64,000 nucleotides of DNA, taken from Prevotella sp. (GTDB lineage Bacteria; Bacteroidota; Bacteroidia; Bacteroidales; Bacteroidaceae). Positions 21,301 to 29,773 of the stretch are shown piece after piece. A program made the position numbers and the translations under genes. The notes beneath the pieces were generated by a model. It made no database searches, was not told where the DNA came from, and saw only the letters and a list, made by a program, of their open reading frames with translations. The stretch is from NCBI GenBank assembly GCA_022775105.1, contig JALFIX010000070.1:1-64000 (forward strand). Direction: 5' to 3'. The first letter of the stretch is position 1. Each line of letters begins with the position of its first letter.

Positions 21301-24204
21301 ATGAAAAAACTGCTTTTGACCTGTTTACTATTGACAATCAGCATCCTCGCCAATGCCAAGGGCGAATGGTGGACGGAGGCTGAGGACGCTTCATCCACGG
21401 TGACCACCAAGGACGGAGTGACCACCATCATCGCGCCCAAGGGACTCACCCTATGGAACAAAAACAAGATGACGGGCAACACCATCATCGAATATGACGC
21501 ACGTATCGTCTCCGACCCACAGTTCCGCAACGACAAGGGCGAAATCCGCATCAGCGACCTCAACTGCTTCTGGATGGCTGACAAATGCGGAGGATATGGA
21601 GGCAAGTTCGCAAATAACTATGCCCTGAAGATGTATTATATGGGATATGGCGGCAATTGGAACACCACCACACGATTCCGTCGCTACACCGGTTATGCAC
21701 CCACGGTGGAAGAGGAATGGCTGAAGCCCATCATCCTGCGCGAATACACCGATGCCGATCATCTCATCAAGGCCGACCACTGGTATCACATCCGACTGGA
21801 GGCTATCGACGGAAGGGTGAGATATATCATCGACGGAGAATGTCTGGTGGATTATATCGACCCGCACCCGCTCAAAAGCGGATATTTCGGATTCCGCACA
21901 ACCCTCGCACATGCCGAGATGAAAAACTTCACCTATTCCTGCGTCAATCCCGACAATGGCGGCATCACCCTCAAATGGATTGGCGGCAAGGGACAAGGGG
22001 CGGTCACCTTTGGAGTGCCCTTCGACCAAGGGGAGATTAACGGCCGCAACAATGCCTTCATGCTGAAAACCGACAAGGGCGAGAGCATCAACTTCGAGAC
22101 CCGCACTCTTGCCTCATGGCCCGACGGCAGCTGCAAGTGGCAGGCTTTCACTGCCGTCATTCCGCAAGACGTTGACTCATGTGTTCTTTCTGTGGATTTT
22201 GATTACTCTCAACGCAGGCCGCAGGCGAGACGCCTGCGCTCCCAGAGGCATCCGCATCAAAACAAGGTTGGAAAGGGAATTTGCGATGTCGAGGGCATCA
22301 TCCCCCCGTTCTCCGTCACCCTCAATCATAAGACATCTCCAATTAGAAAGCATATCATTGAGCGTCAGGGATATATCAGCACTGTGCATAAATACACCGG
22401 CGACAACTTCATAATCCGTGCATATACATATCGCGGAAGCAGACAGGTGACATTCGTGCATACACTGCTCGTTGACAGCACTCTCAACAAAGAGGGACTC
22501 AACGAACTGTCAATCCACTTCAAGGTGCCCATGCACGGTGAGGCTTACGAGAGATACGTCCAATTTGACGACCGCACACCGATGTCAGTGCAACCGCTTA
22601 TTGCCCGACGTCCCATCGACATGGAAAGGAAAGACCCCAACACGCTTCACGCCCTCCGGCATATCGCGAAATGGGACGGATTCCGCCTCAGCCAACTCTC
22701 GCCCAACGGCTATTCCATCCGTAAGCGCGCCACAAGCCTTAACCCATGGATTGGCACCATCGAGGGCACGAGAAGCAACGGGCGCATGGAGATTGGCGAC
22801 AGCACATCCGCAACGGTTTTCCGCCTGAAGGATTTTTGGCAAAGCTATCCCTCCACACTGCAAGTAGATAACGCGAGGGGCGATTCAGCCACAGTCACCG
22901 TCTCGCTCTACTCCCCCGAGGCCGAGGCATACAGTTTCGCCCATTACGACACCATCGCCCACTCGCTCGAATCCTCCTACGAGGACGTGCAACCGGGGAT
23001 GAGCATTGCATGGGGCATAGCGCGCACGAGTACATTATATATAAATCCCGACTCCGACGAGGAGAGCATCCTGCTGCCCACTCCAGCCTATCTCCACCGC
23101 AAGAGGGCTTTCGGCATCTGGAGTCTGCCTGTAAGGGAGAACAGTCGCGACTCGCTCGTGGAGGGCACTCTCGACGGCATCATGGACTTCTACGAAAGGG
23201 AGATTGAGCGAAACGGATGGTATGGATTCTTCAACTATGGAGACGTGATGCACGGATATGACGCAAGTCGCGACCAATGGCGGTATGACGTGGGAGGATA
23301 TGCCTGGGACAACACCGAGCTGGCTTCGCCCTCGATGTTCTGGTATCAGTTCCTGCGCACTGCCGACCGCCGTATATGGCGTATGGCGGAGGCGATGACC
23401 CGACATTGCTCCGAGGTTGACACTTATCACGCTGGACCTCATGCGGGACTTGGAAGCCGTCATAATGTGGTGCATTGGGGATGTGGAGCCAAGGAGTCGC
23501 GAATCAGTGAGGCTTGGTGGAACAGGTTTATGTATTATCTCACAGCCGACGAGCGTCTTGGCGACATCATGCACGAGGTGGCTGATGCCGACACCTTATT
23601 ATATACTCTCGACCCCATGCGTCTCGCACAACCACGGGAGAAATACCCGTGTTCGGCTCCCGCACGACTGAGGATAGGTCCCGACTGGGTGGGGTATGCC
23701 TCCAACTGGCTCACTGAATGGGAGCGCACGGGAAATCTGAAATATCGCGACAAACTGCTAGCCGGCATGAACTCCATAGTCAGTCTGCCCAATCATTTCT
23801 TCCAGGGTCCGATGGCTTTGGGATATGACCCATCCACAGGCATCATCTCCACCGACATGCCCGATGAGCAGACCACCAATCATCTCATGCCCATCATGGG
23901 AGGATTCGAGCTAATCAACGAGCTTCAGCTGTCGATAGACAATCCTCAGTTCTTCTATCTTTGGCGCATACACAACAGCCAATACAAGGAGAAGGCATTC
24001 GAGATAAAGCGCAACAAGTTCAGGATTCCGCGCCTGCAGGCTTATGCCGCATGGCAGGGGAACGCCCCCACCGCCAAGGCAGCCTGGGCGAGTCTCCTGG
24101 GCAATCTCCCCCTCGCGCCCAAGCCAACGCTATGGACAAACGATTGCGCCACATGGACCATGGACGCGATATTCATGCAGGAGACACTGAGGAATTGGAA
24201 GTAA
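21301..24204 (+). CDS. Exported protein with N-terminal laminin G/DUF1080-like part and PcRGLX/YetA-like (RIFT barrel) lyase-type domain
   Basis: Signal peptide MKKLLLTCLLLTISILANA; GAVTFGVPFDQGEI, SWPDGSCKWQAF; adjacent GH105. Confidence 0.6.
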   Translation: MKKLLLTCLLLTISILANAKGEWWTEAEDASSTVTTKDGVTTIIAPKGLTLWNKNKMTGNTIIEYDARIVSDPQFRNDKGEIRISDLNCFWMADKCGGYGGKFANNYALKMYYMGYGGNWNTTTRFRRYTGYAPTVEEEWLKPIILREYTDADHLIKADHWYHIRLEAIDGRVRYIIDGECLVDYIDPHPLKSGYFGFRTTLAHAEMKNFTYSCVNPDNGGITLKWIGGKGQGAVTFGVPFDQGEINGRNNAFMLKTDKGESINFETRTLASWPDGSCKWQAFTAVIPQDVDSCVLSVDFDYSQRRPQARRLRSQRHPHQNKVGKGICDVEGIIPPFSVTLNHKTSPIRKHIIERQGYISTVHKYTGDNFIIRAYTYRGSRQVTFVHTLLVDSTLNKEGLNELSIHFKVPMHGEAYERYVQFDDRTPMSVQPLIARRPIDMERKDPNTLHALRHIAKWDGFRLSQLSPNGYSIRKRATSLNPWIGTIEGTRSNGRMEIGDSTSATVFRLKDFWQSYPSTLQVDNARGDSATVTVSLYSPEAEAYSFAHYDTIAHSLESSYEDVQPGMSIAWGIARTSTLYINPDSDEESILLPTPAYLHRKRAFGIWSLPVRENSRDSLVEGTLDGIMDFYEREIERNGWYGFFNYGDVMHGYDASRDQWRYDVGGYAWDNTELASPSMFWYQFLRTADRRIWRMAEAMTRHCSEVDTYHAGPHAGLGSRHNVVHWGCGAKESRISEAWWNRFMYYLTADERLGDIMHEVADADTLLYTLDPMRLAQPREKYPCSAPARLRIGPDWVGYASNWLTEWERTGNLKYRDKLLAGMNSIVSLPNHFFQGPMALGYDPSTGIISTDMPDEQTTNHLMPIMGGFELINELQLSIDNPQFFYLWRIHNSQYKEKAFEIKRNKFRIPRLQAYAAWQGNAPTAKAAWASLLGNLPLAPKPTLWTNDCATWTMDAIFMQETLRNWK
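22196..22255 (+). repeat. REP-like palindromic repeat inside a CDS
   Basis: 60 nt matching 26056-26115 at 58/60; contains GCAGGCG-AGA-CGCCTGC. Confidence 0.9.
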
Positions 24205-24212
24205 GAGATTTT

Positions 24213-24350
24213 GGGAGTTAAAGGAGTTAAAGGAGTTATAAGGAGTTAAAGGACATATGTTTTGGCCTTAGGAACTCCAAATATAAAAGCTGGGCAAGAG
24301 ACTATTGTCTTTAACTCCTTTTAACTCCATTAACTCCATTAACTCCCCTA
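24213..24350 (+). repeat. GGAGTTAAA-array element, copy 3
   Basis: (GGAGTTAAA)n - GACATATGTTTTGGCCTTAGGAACTCC...GAGACTATTGTC - (TTTAACTCC)n. Confidence 0.85.
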
Positions 24351-24368
24351 AAAAAATATATAACACTT

Positions 24369-25688
24369 ATGAAAATAAAAAACACATATTTAGCAGCAAT
24401 TATGGCAGTCGCACCATTGGCGACATGCAATGCACAGACAGTAGTTAACGATGCCACCACACCGCTTCACCTGATGAAGCCGGCATATAAATACAACTAC
24501 GGAGTGCCTGACCGAAAAGACGTCAAGGCAAGTATCGACCGAGTTCTTAACTATCTCGACAAGTCCACCTTCGCCGAACTCGACGAGACGGGAAAGCACC
24601 TGCGCAAGGGCGACTTCCGGCTCACGTCCTACGAGTGGGGAGTCACCTATTCGGCCATGCTCAGGGCAGGCGAGACCACAGGCGATGAACGCTATACAAA
24701 ATATGCCATCGACCGCATGAACTTCCTCTGTGAGCAGGCCCCGAGATTCATCAAGATGAAGGAGAAAGGCGAGAAAATCGACAACCTCATGGAACAGGTG
24801 GTGTCGCCCGACGCCCTCGACGACTGTGGGGCCATCTGCTGTGCAATGCTCAAGGCAAAGGATGTCAAGGGCAAGAAAAACGAACATCTGTGGAATGAGC
24901 AGATAGCGAGATATTACGACTTCATCGCCAACAAGGAATATCGCTACACCGACGGCCAGTTTGCGCGCCTTCGTCCCGTGAAGAACACGGTGTGGCTCGA
25001 CGATATGTTCATGGGCATACCAGCCCTTGCCTTCAATGGCGACTGGAATGAGGCAGTGCGACAGTTCCGCCTGTTCCGCGAAAAGATGTGGGTGGGCGAG
25101 AAGTCGCTCTACCGCCACGGATGGACTCCCACAGAGTCAGGCTATCATCCGTCGTTCTTCTGGGGAAGGGCCAACGGATGGGCATTGCTCACGGCCTGCG
25201 AGTTGCTCGACGTGCGCGAGGACGGATATATCCTCGACTGTTTCAAGCAGCATCTCAACGGGCTTATGGCCTTGCAGTCGGCAGACGGAGCCTGGCACCA
25301 GTTGCTCGACCGCAACGACACTTATCCCGAAACCTCATGCACTGCCATTTATGCCTATTGTCTTGCCCATGCCATCAACAAGGGATGGATTGAGCCGGAG
25401 CCATACATCGGTCAGACTCTACTTGCCTGGAACTATGTGTCTGCCCACATCACCGACGGCGGTCAGGTGGAAGGCACATGCGTAGGCACGGGTCTCGCCT
25501 TCGATCCCGCATTTTATGCCTATCGTCCCGTTAACAACTATGCCGCCCACGGCTATGGTCCCGTGATATGGGCAGGAGCAGAGATATATGCCCTTCTCTC
25601 CACCCGTTGCATCAAGACCAACGACTGTGCCGTCCACTATTATCCCGTGGACCCCAAGACCGACGAGCCGATATTCTACGTGGAGTAA
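24369..25688 (+). CDS. Glycoside hydrolase family 88/105 (unsaturated rhamnogalacturonyl hydrolase-like)
   Basis: Signal peptide; WLDDMFMGIPALAF, FFWGRANGWALLT, TSCTAIYAY. Confidence 0.85.
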   Translation: MKIKNTYLAAIMAVAPLATCNAQTVVNDATTPLHLMKPAYKYNYGVPDRKDVKASIDRVLNYLDKSTFAELDETGKHLRKGDFRLTSYEWGVTYSAMLRAGETTGDERYTKYAIDRMNFLCEQAPRFIKMKEKGEKIDNLMEQVVSPDALDDCGAICCAMLKAKDVKGKKNEHLWNEQIARYYDFIANKEYRYTDGQFARLRPVKNTVWLDDMFMGIPALAFNGDWNEAVRQFRLFREKMWVGEKSLYRHGWTPTESGYHPSFFWGRANGWALLTACELLDVREDGYILDCFKQHLNGLMALQSADGAWHQLLDRNDTYPETSCTAIYAYCLAHAINKGWIEPEPYIGQTLLAWNYVSAHITDGGQVEGTCVGTGLAFDPAFYAYRPVNNYAAHGYGPVIWAGAEIYALLSTRCIKTNDCAVHYYPVDPKTDEPIFYVE

Positions 25689-25800
25689 CCGGGGAAACCA
25701 AGGTAACCAAGGATAACACGAGTAATCAGGGATAGCCAAGGATAACCCAAGTAACCTGGGAAAACCGAGCAACCTGGGAAACCCAAGTGACTGGAGAAAC
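25689..25800. repeat. Degenerate ~10-bp tandem repeat (AACCNAGG-type)
   Basis: Repeating units such as GGTAACCAAG GATAAC... CAAGTAACCTGGGAAAACC. Confidence 0.6.
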
Positions 25801-25829
25801 TATCAATAAAATTGTACATTTAAAAGAAA

Positions 25830-25890
25830 CGCCCTGAAAGGGCAAAAGCATTATAGTAGAAATGAATAACGCTTTTGCCCTTTCAGGGCG
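25830..25890. repeat. REP-like palindrome
   Basis: 20-nt perfect arms CGCCCTGAAAGGGCAAAAGC / GCTTTTGCCCTTTCAGGGCG; further hairpins at 25910-25928 and 25941-25953. Confidence 0.85.
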
Positions 25891-25959
25891 ATTAATAGCA
25901 ATCACATTCCCCAGGGCGTTGCCCTGGGCTAAGGGCTTTTGGGCTTTCAGCCCGAGAAA

Positions 25960-26125
25960 ACCTTTCGATATGTATGGTTGGGATGCGCAGCCTCTGGGAG
26001 CGTGGGCGTCTCGCCCGCGGCCTGTCGAGAAAGCATATTTTTTTCTCCTGCGATGATTTTGATTACTCTTTACGCAGGCCGCAGGCGAGACGCCTGCGCT
26101 CCCAGAGGCATCCGCGTCCCCAACC
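25960..26125. repeat. Imperfect inverted repeat carrying two copies of the GAGACGCCTGCGCTCCCAGAGGC element
   Basis: Left arm ATATGTATGGTTGGGATGCGCAGCCTCTGGGAGCGTGGGCGTCTCGCCCGCGGCCTG vs right arm inverted. Confidence 0.8.
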
Positions 26126-26180
26126 ATACAGGTCGAAAAAGTTTCACGTCCGCAAAAACCATACAGGTTGAAAAAAAGTT

Positions 26181-26639
26181 TTACGTCACCCTGAACACAA
26201 TGCGGAAGGAACTCTCGTTATAGCTCGTGCTCGTGATGCGGAATGACCCTATCTCCCCCGTGGATTCCACATGCTGGCCTATACACGGACACACGTCATA
26301 GTCGCCGATTCTCACGAGTCGCAAGGTCTCGCTTGCGTCATCCGGCAACTTGTCGAGCTTGATTCCCTCGGGGATATTGTCCCGGGTGACGAACTCGTAA
26401 GTCACGGGCAGGTCGGCAGAAATCAGTTCATTGATTTTCCGCTCTATATCCGCAATCTGTTCCGCTGTCGGACATTCGGGCAAGTCAAAATTTATCTTGC
26501 TCTTCTTTCTCTCGATATGCGCATTCTTCGACCTCCCACATCCGAACATCCTCACCATAGTCTGGTTGAGCAGATGTTCGGCAGTGTGCGAGGGCCGGTG
26601 CTCACTCTTGTTATGCTCATTCAATACTGGTTGTTCCAT
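26181..26639 (-). CDS. Free-standing alanyl-tRNA editing protein (AlaX-like)
   Basis: SHTAEHLLNQ (HxxxH-type) and CPCIGQHVESTGEIG motifs. Confidence 0.8.
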   Translation of the reverse strand: MEQPVLNEHNKSEHRPSHTAEHLLNQTMVRMFGCGRSKNAHIERKKSKINFDLPECPTAEQIADIERKINELISADLPVTYEFVTRDNIPEGIKLDKLPDDASETLRLVRIGDYDVCPCIGQHVESTGEIGSFRITSTSYNESSFRIVFRVT

Positions 26640-26772
26640 AATCTCATATATAATCCTAACTAATCATTTGCAAAATTACTCATTTTTTCTTATATATCAA
26701 TCATATTTTCTGAAATATTGCAATTTTTTCAAAATATTATCGGAGATTTCGCTTGTTACTTGGAAAAAAATG

Positions 26773-26780
26773 TATTTTTG
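26773..26780 (+). promoter_or_regulatory. Bacteroidota -7 element TATTTTTG
   Basis: TAnnTTTG upstream of the kinase start at 26813. Confidence 0.55.
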
Positions 26781-26812
26781 CACGCGAAAAGAATTGTAAC
26801 TCAAAGAGAAAA

Positions 26813-29716
26813 ATGGAAAAAATCATAAGATACCTCATCATCACACTGATATTGCTGCTCAACACGGTGATGGCTAATGGCGACAACCGGACGGAATGTG
26901 ACCGCTACCGCAAGGAAATAGCCACCGTGGACTCAGCCAGCGTGCAGAGCTACATAGCGCAGGTGAACAAGCAACGTGCCGCCAACCAGGTGGCGCAACA
27001 GACACTGCGCAACAACCACCAGAGAAACATCCTCATGACCAGCATCGTGGCGGGCGGACTGCTCGTGACGGCACTGCTCGCCATGGGACTCATTATGCTC
27101 CGGAGATACAACCGACGGCTGAGAGAGTCGGAGGAACGCCTGAACGACGCGCGACGGATGGTGGAAAACTCGGTGAGGCTGAAAAACCTCTTCCTCTCGA
27201 ACATGAGCCACGAGATACGCACTCCGCTCAACGCCCTCGCGGGATTCTCAGCCATACTGGCCGACGAGAGCCTTGACGACGAGAGCCGCAAGCAGTTTGA
27301 ATGTATCATACAGCAAAACTCCGACCTGCTCATGAAGCTCATCAACGACGTGGTGGATTTCTCCAACCAACAGAACGGCGAGATGCAGTTCCGCATGCAG
27401 AGGCACGATGCCGTGGAGATATGCCGCAATGTGGTGAAGACAGTGGATAAGGTGAAACAGACCAAAGCCACAATATCATTCACCTCCGACCTCGACTCGC
27501 TCCCCGTCACCACCGACGAGGCCCGCCTGCAGCAGCTGCTCATCAACCTGCTGGTGAACGCCAACAAGTTCACCAAGGAAGGCTCAATCACCCTCTCGCT
27601 CACCACAAAGGACAACATGGCCCACTTTGCCGTCACCGACACGGGATGCGGCATAGCCCCCGACAAGCGCGAGCAGGTGTTCAACCGGTTCGAGAAAATC
27701 AACGAAAACGCACAAGGCACGGGACTCGGACTCTCGATATGCCGATACATCATCGAGCGTCTCGGGGGCAAGATATGGGTTGACCCCGATTATGACAAGG
27801 GCGCACGATTCTGCTTCACCCACCGCCTCGTCTCCATCGCCCTCCTGCTGCTCGCCACATTCGGCTCATACGCCAAGACCGCCGAGGAAATCAAGGTTGA
27901 CAGCATGCGCAAGGAAGCAAGAAGCATGCCCCACGGCGAGCAGAGGCTGCAGAAGCTGTCGGAACTCGTCACCGTGTCGCAACTCATGCCCGACGGCATC
28001 AAGGACGCTTATCTCATGCTCGAAGAGGCGGAATATCTCAAGAACGACACCTCGCAAGCCAATGCCCTGGCATATATCGTCAATCATCACTACATGTACG
28101 ACGAAACCGTGGATAGCGTTGTCTATTGGGCAAACCACGGCCTGGAGGTGGCACGCAAATGCAAGAGCTGGAGGATGTACTTCGAGATGCAATACACGCT
28201 CATCAACTCATACATCTTCAACGGCCGGTATGAATACGCCCTCGACGAGTCGATGAAAATGCTCGAAGAAGCCACAAGGCAGAAAAACTACTCGGGCATA
28301 ACCAAGGCATACGTGGCACAGGCTCAGATATATATCGGCACATACCGATGGCACGAGGCCGACGAGGTGATACGCAAGGCTCATAAGACAATGTACAAGG
28401 AGGACGACCTGCAGATACAGTTCACAGTGCTGATGCACCTGCTCGACTACAGTATCTCGGTGCACAAGTTCGAACGCATGGGCAAGGCTCTCGACGAGAT
28501 TGAAGTCATCATGGACAAGATGCTGAAGATGGCACCGGGGATGGACATCACGCTCAACGACCACCGCCTCTTCATGGAATACTGCCACATCCTCTACTGG
28601 TCATACAGGCACGACTTCAAGAAGGCTGCCGCCCACGAGGCCAAGGGCAGGGTATTCTATGACCGCCTGAGCTATCCCCCCTACAAGCCGCTATATCTCT
28701 ACGCCCTCTGCTTCAACCGCATAGAGCGCGGGATGCTCGACGAGGCAATGCAAATCAACCTGAAGGCCACGAAACAAAGCGAGGAAATCAACGTAAGGAC
28801 AGCCAACAAGATGTTCTGCCTCACGATGCAGGCCGACATCCTCTACAAGCAGCAACGCTACGGTGAGGCCCTCGCCATATACAAGCGGCTAAAGCACACC
28901 ACCGACTCCATAAGCTCAGTCATGTCGAAGGAGCAGATTGACGAGCTTCAGAAAATCAGCCATATCAGCAACCTGAAAGCCGAGGAGGAAAAGCTGAAGG
29001 CACAGAGTGCCACGGTCGTAATGGTGCTCTTAGGCATAGTGATGACAGTGCTCACAGGCATTATGATGAGACTCGCACTGACCCACCGCCGACTGAAATG
29101 CACTGAGAGCGAGACCGCAAAGGCTCTCGAGGAGTCGAAGGAGAACAACCGTCAGAAGGAGCGGTTCTTCAACACCATGAGTCAGGCCATACGCACTCCG
29201 CTGCAGGAGGTGATGGACATGTCGAAGAGGATGGTGGAGGACACGACGCTCACGGTGGAACAACGCTCCCGGATGGCGGACAACATCCGCAGCCACACCG
29301 ACCGCCTGATGTATCTCGTGACGGGCGTGCTCGACCTCTCGCGCCTTGAGTCGGGCATGACCAAATGGCAGATTTCCCCGCATGACTTCATTGCCGTATG
29401 CCGTGATGCCATGGCCATGGCTTCGGCGAAATGGCCCGCAGCCCGATACGAGCTCGACACCGACGTTGAGGAATTCCCCTGCGACATCGACGCCCCACGC
29501 CTGCAGCAAGTGATAGAGAGCCAGCTGACGGGCACCATCGACCTCCCCGATTTCGAAGGCGAGGTGCGCATCATCATCCGCCACAAAGCCTCCTCCCTCT
29601 ATCTCAAAATAGAAGACAGTCCCCTCGTCTCACAACCCCAGAACGAGATCACCCAATTGCGTCAGGACATCAACCGCCTGACCCTCGCTTATTTCCCGTT
29701 CCTCAAGATACTATAG
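26813..29716 (+). CDS. Fused protein: complete sensor histidine kinase + TPR region + TM + degenerate HisKA/HATPase-like C-terminus
   Basis: SNMSHEIRTPLNAL, DTGCGIAPDK, GTGLGLSICRYI; later FNTMSQAIRTPLQEV with His replaced by Gln. Confidence 0.85.
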   Translation: MEKIIRYLIITLILLLNTVMANGDNRTECDRYRKEIATVDSASVQSYIAQVNKQRAANQVAQQTLRNNHQRNILMTSIVAGGLLVTALLAMGLIMLRRYNRRLRESEERLNDARRMVENSVRLKNLFLSNMSHEIRTPLNALAGFSAILADESLDDESRKQFECIIQQNSDLLMKLINDVVDFSNQQNGEMQFRMQRHDAVEICRNVVKTVDKVKQTKATISFTSDLDSLPVTTDEARLQQLLINLLVNANKFTKEGSITLSLTTKDNMAHFAVTDTGCGIAPDKREQVFNRFEKINENAQGTGLGLSICRYIIERLGGKIWVDPDYDKGARFCFTHRLVSIALLLLATFGSYAKTAEEIKVDSMRKEARSMPHGEQRLQKLSELVTVSQLMPDGIKDAYLMLEEAEYLKNDTSQANALAYIVNHHYMYDETVDSVVYWANHGLEVARKCKSWRMYFEMQYTLINSYIFNGRYEYALDESMKMLEEATRQKNYSGITKAYVAQAQIYIGTYRWHEADEVIRKAHKTMYKEDDLQIQFTVLMHLLDYSISVHKFERMGKALDEIEVIMDKMLKMAPGMDITLNDHRLFMEYCHILYWSYRHDFKKAAAHEAKGRVFYDRLSYPPYKPLYLYALCFNRIERGMLDEAMQINLKATKQSEEINVRTANKMFCLTMQADILYKQQRYGEALAIYKRLKHTTDSISSVMSKEQIDELQKISHISNLKAEEEKLKAQSATVVMVLLGIVMTVLTGIMMRLALTHRRLKCTESETAKALEESKENNRQKERFFNTMSQAIRTPLQEVMDMSKRMVEDTTLTVEQRSRMADNIRSHTDRLMYLVTGVLDLSRLESGMTKWQISPHDFIAVCRDAMAMASAKWPAARYELDTDVEEFPCDIDAPRLQQVIESQLTGTIDLPDFEGEVRIIIRHKASSLYLKIEDSPLVSQPQNEITQLRQDINRLTLAYFPFLKIL

Positions 29717-29773
29717 TATGACAAATCTTCAGTAATTGTACGACTATCTCGGAGGTTTTTAATTAGACCACAA

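Noticed and set aside
25726-26127. 133-aa minus-strand ORF (SAGVSPAACVK...GRGRDAHAPRG) and overlapping plus-strand ORFs
   Set aside because: Entirely made of the palindromic repeats; such translations arise from the repeats themselves and there is no supporting start context or family.
27780-28256. 158-aa ORF in the alternate frame within the kinase fusion gene, plus other antisense ORFs there
   Set aside because: Ser/Thr/Arg-rich composition typical of out-of-frame reading of high-GC codons; overlaps a real CDS.
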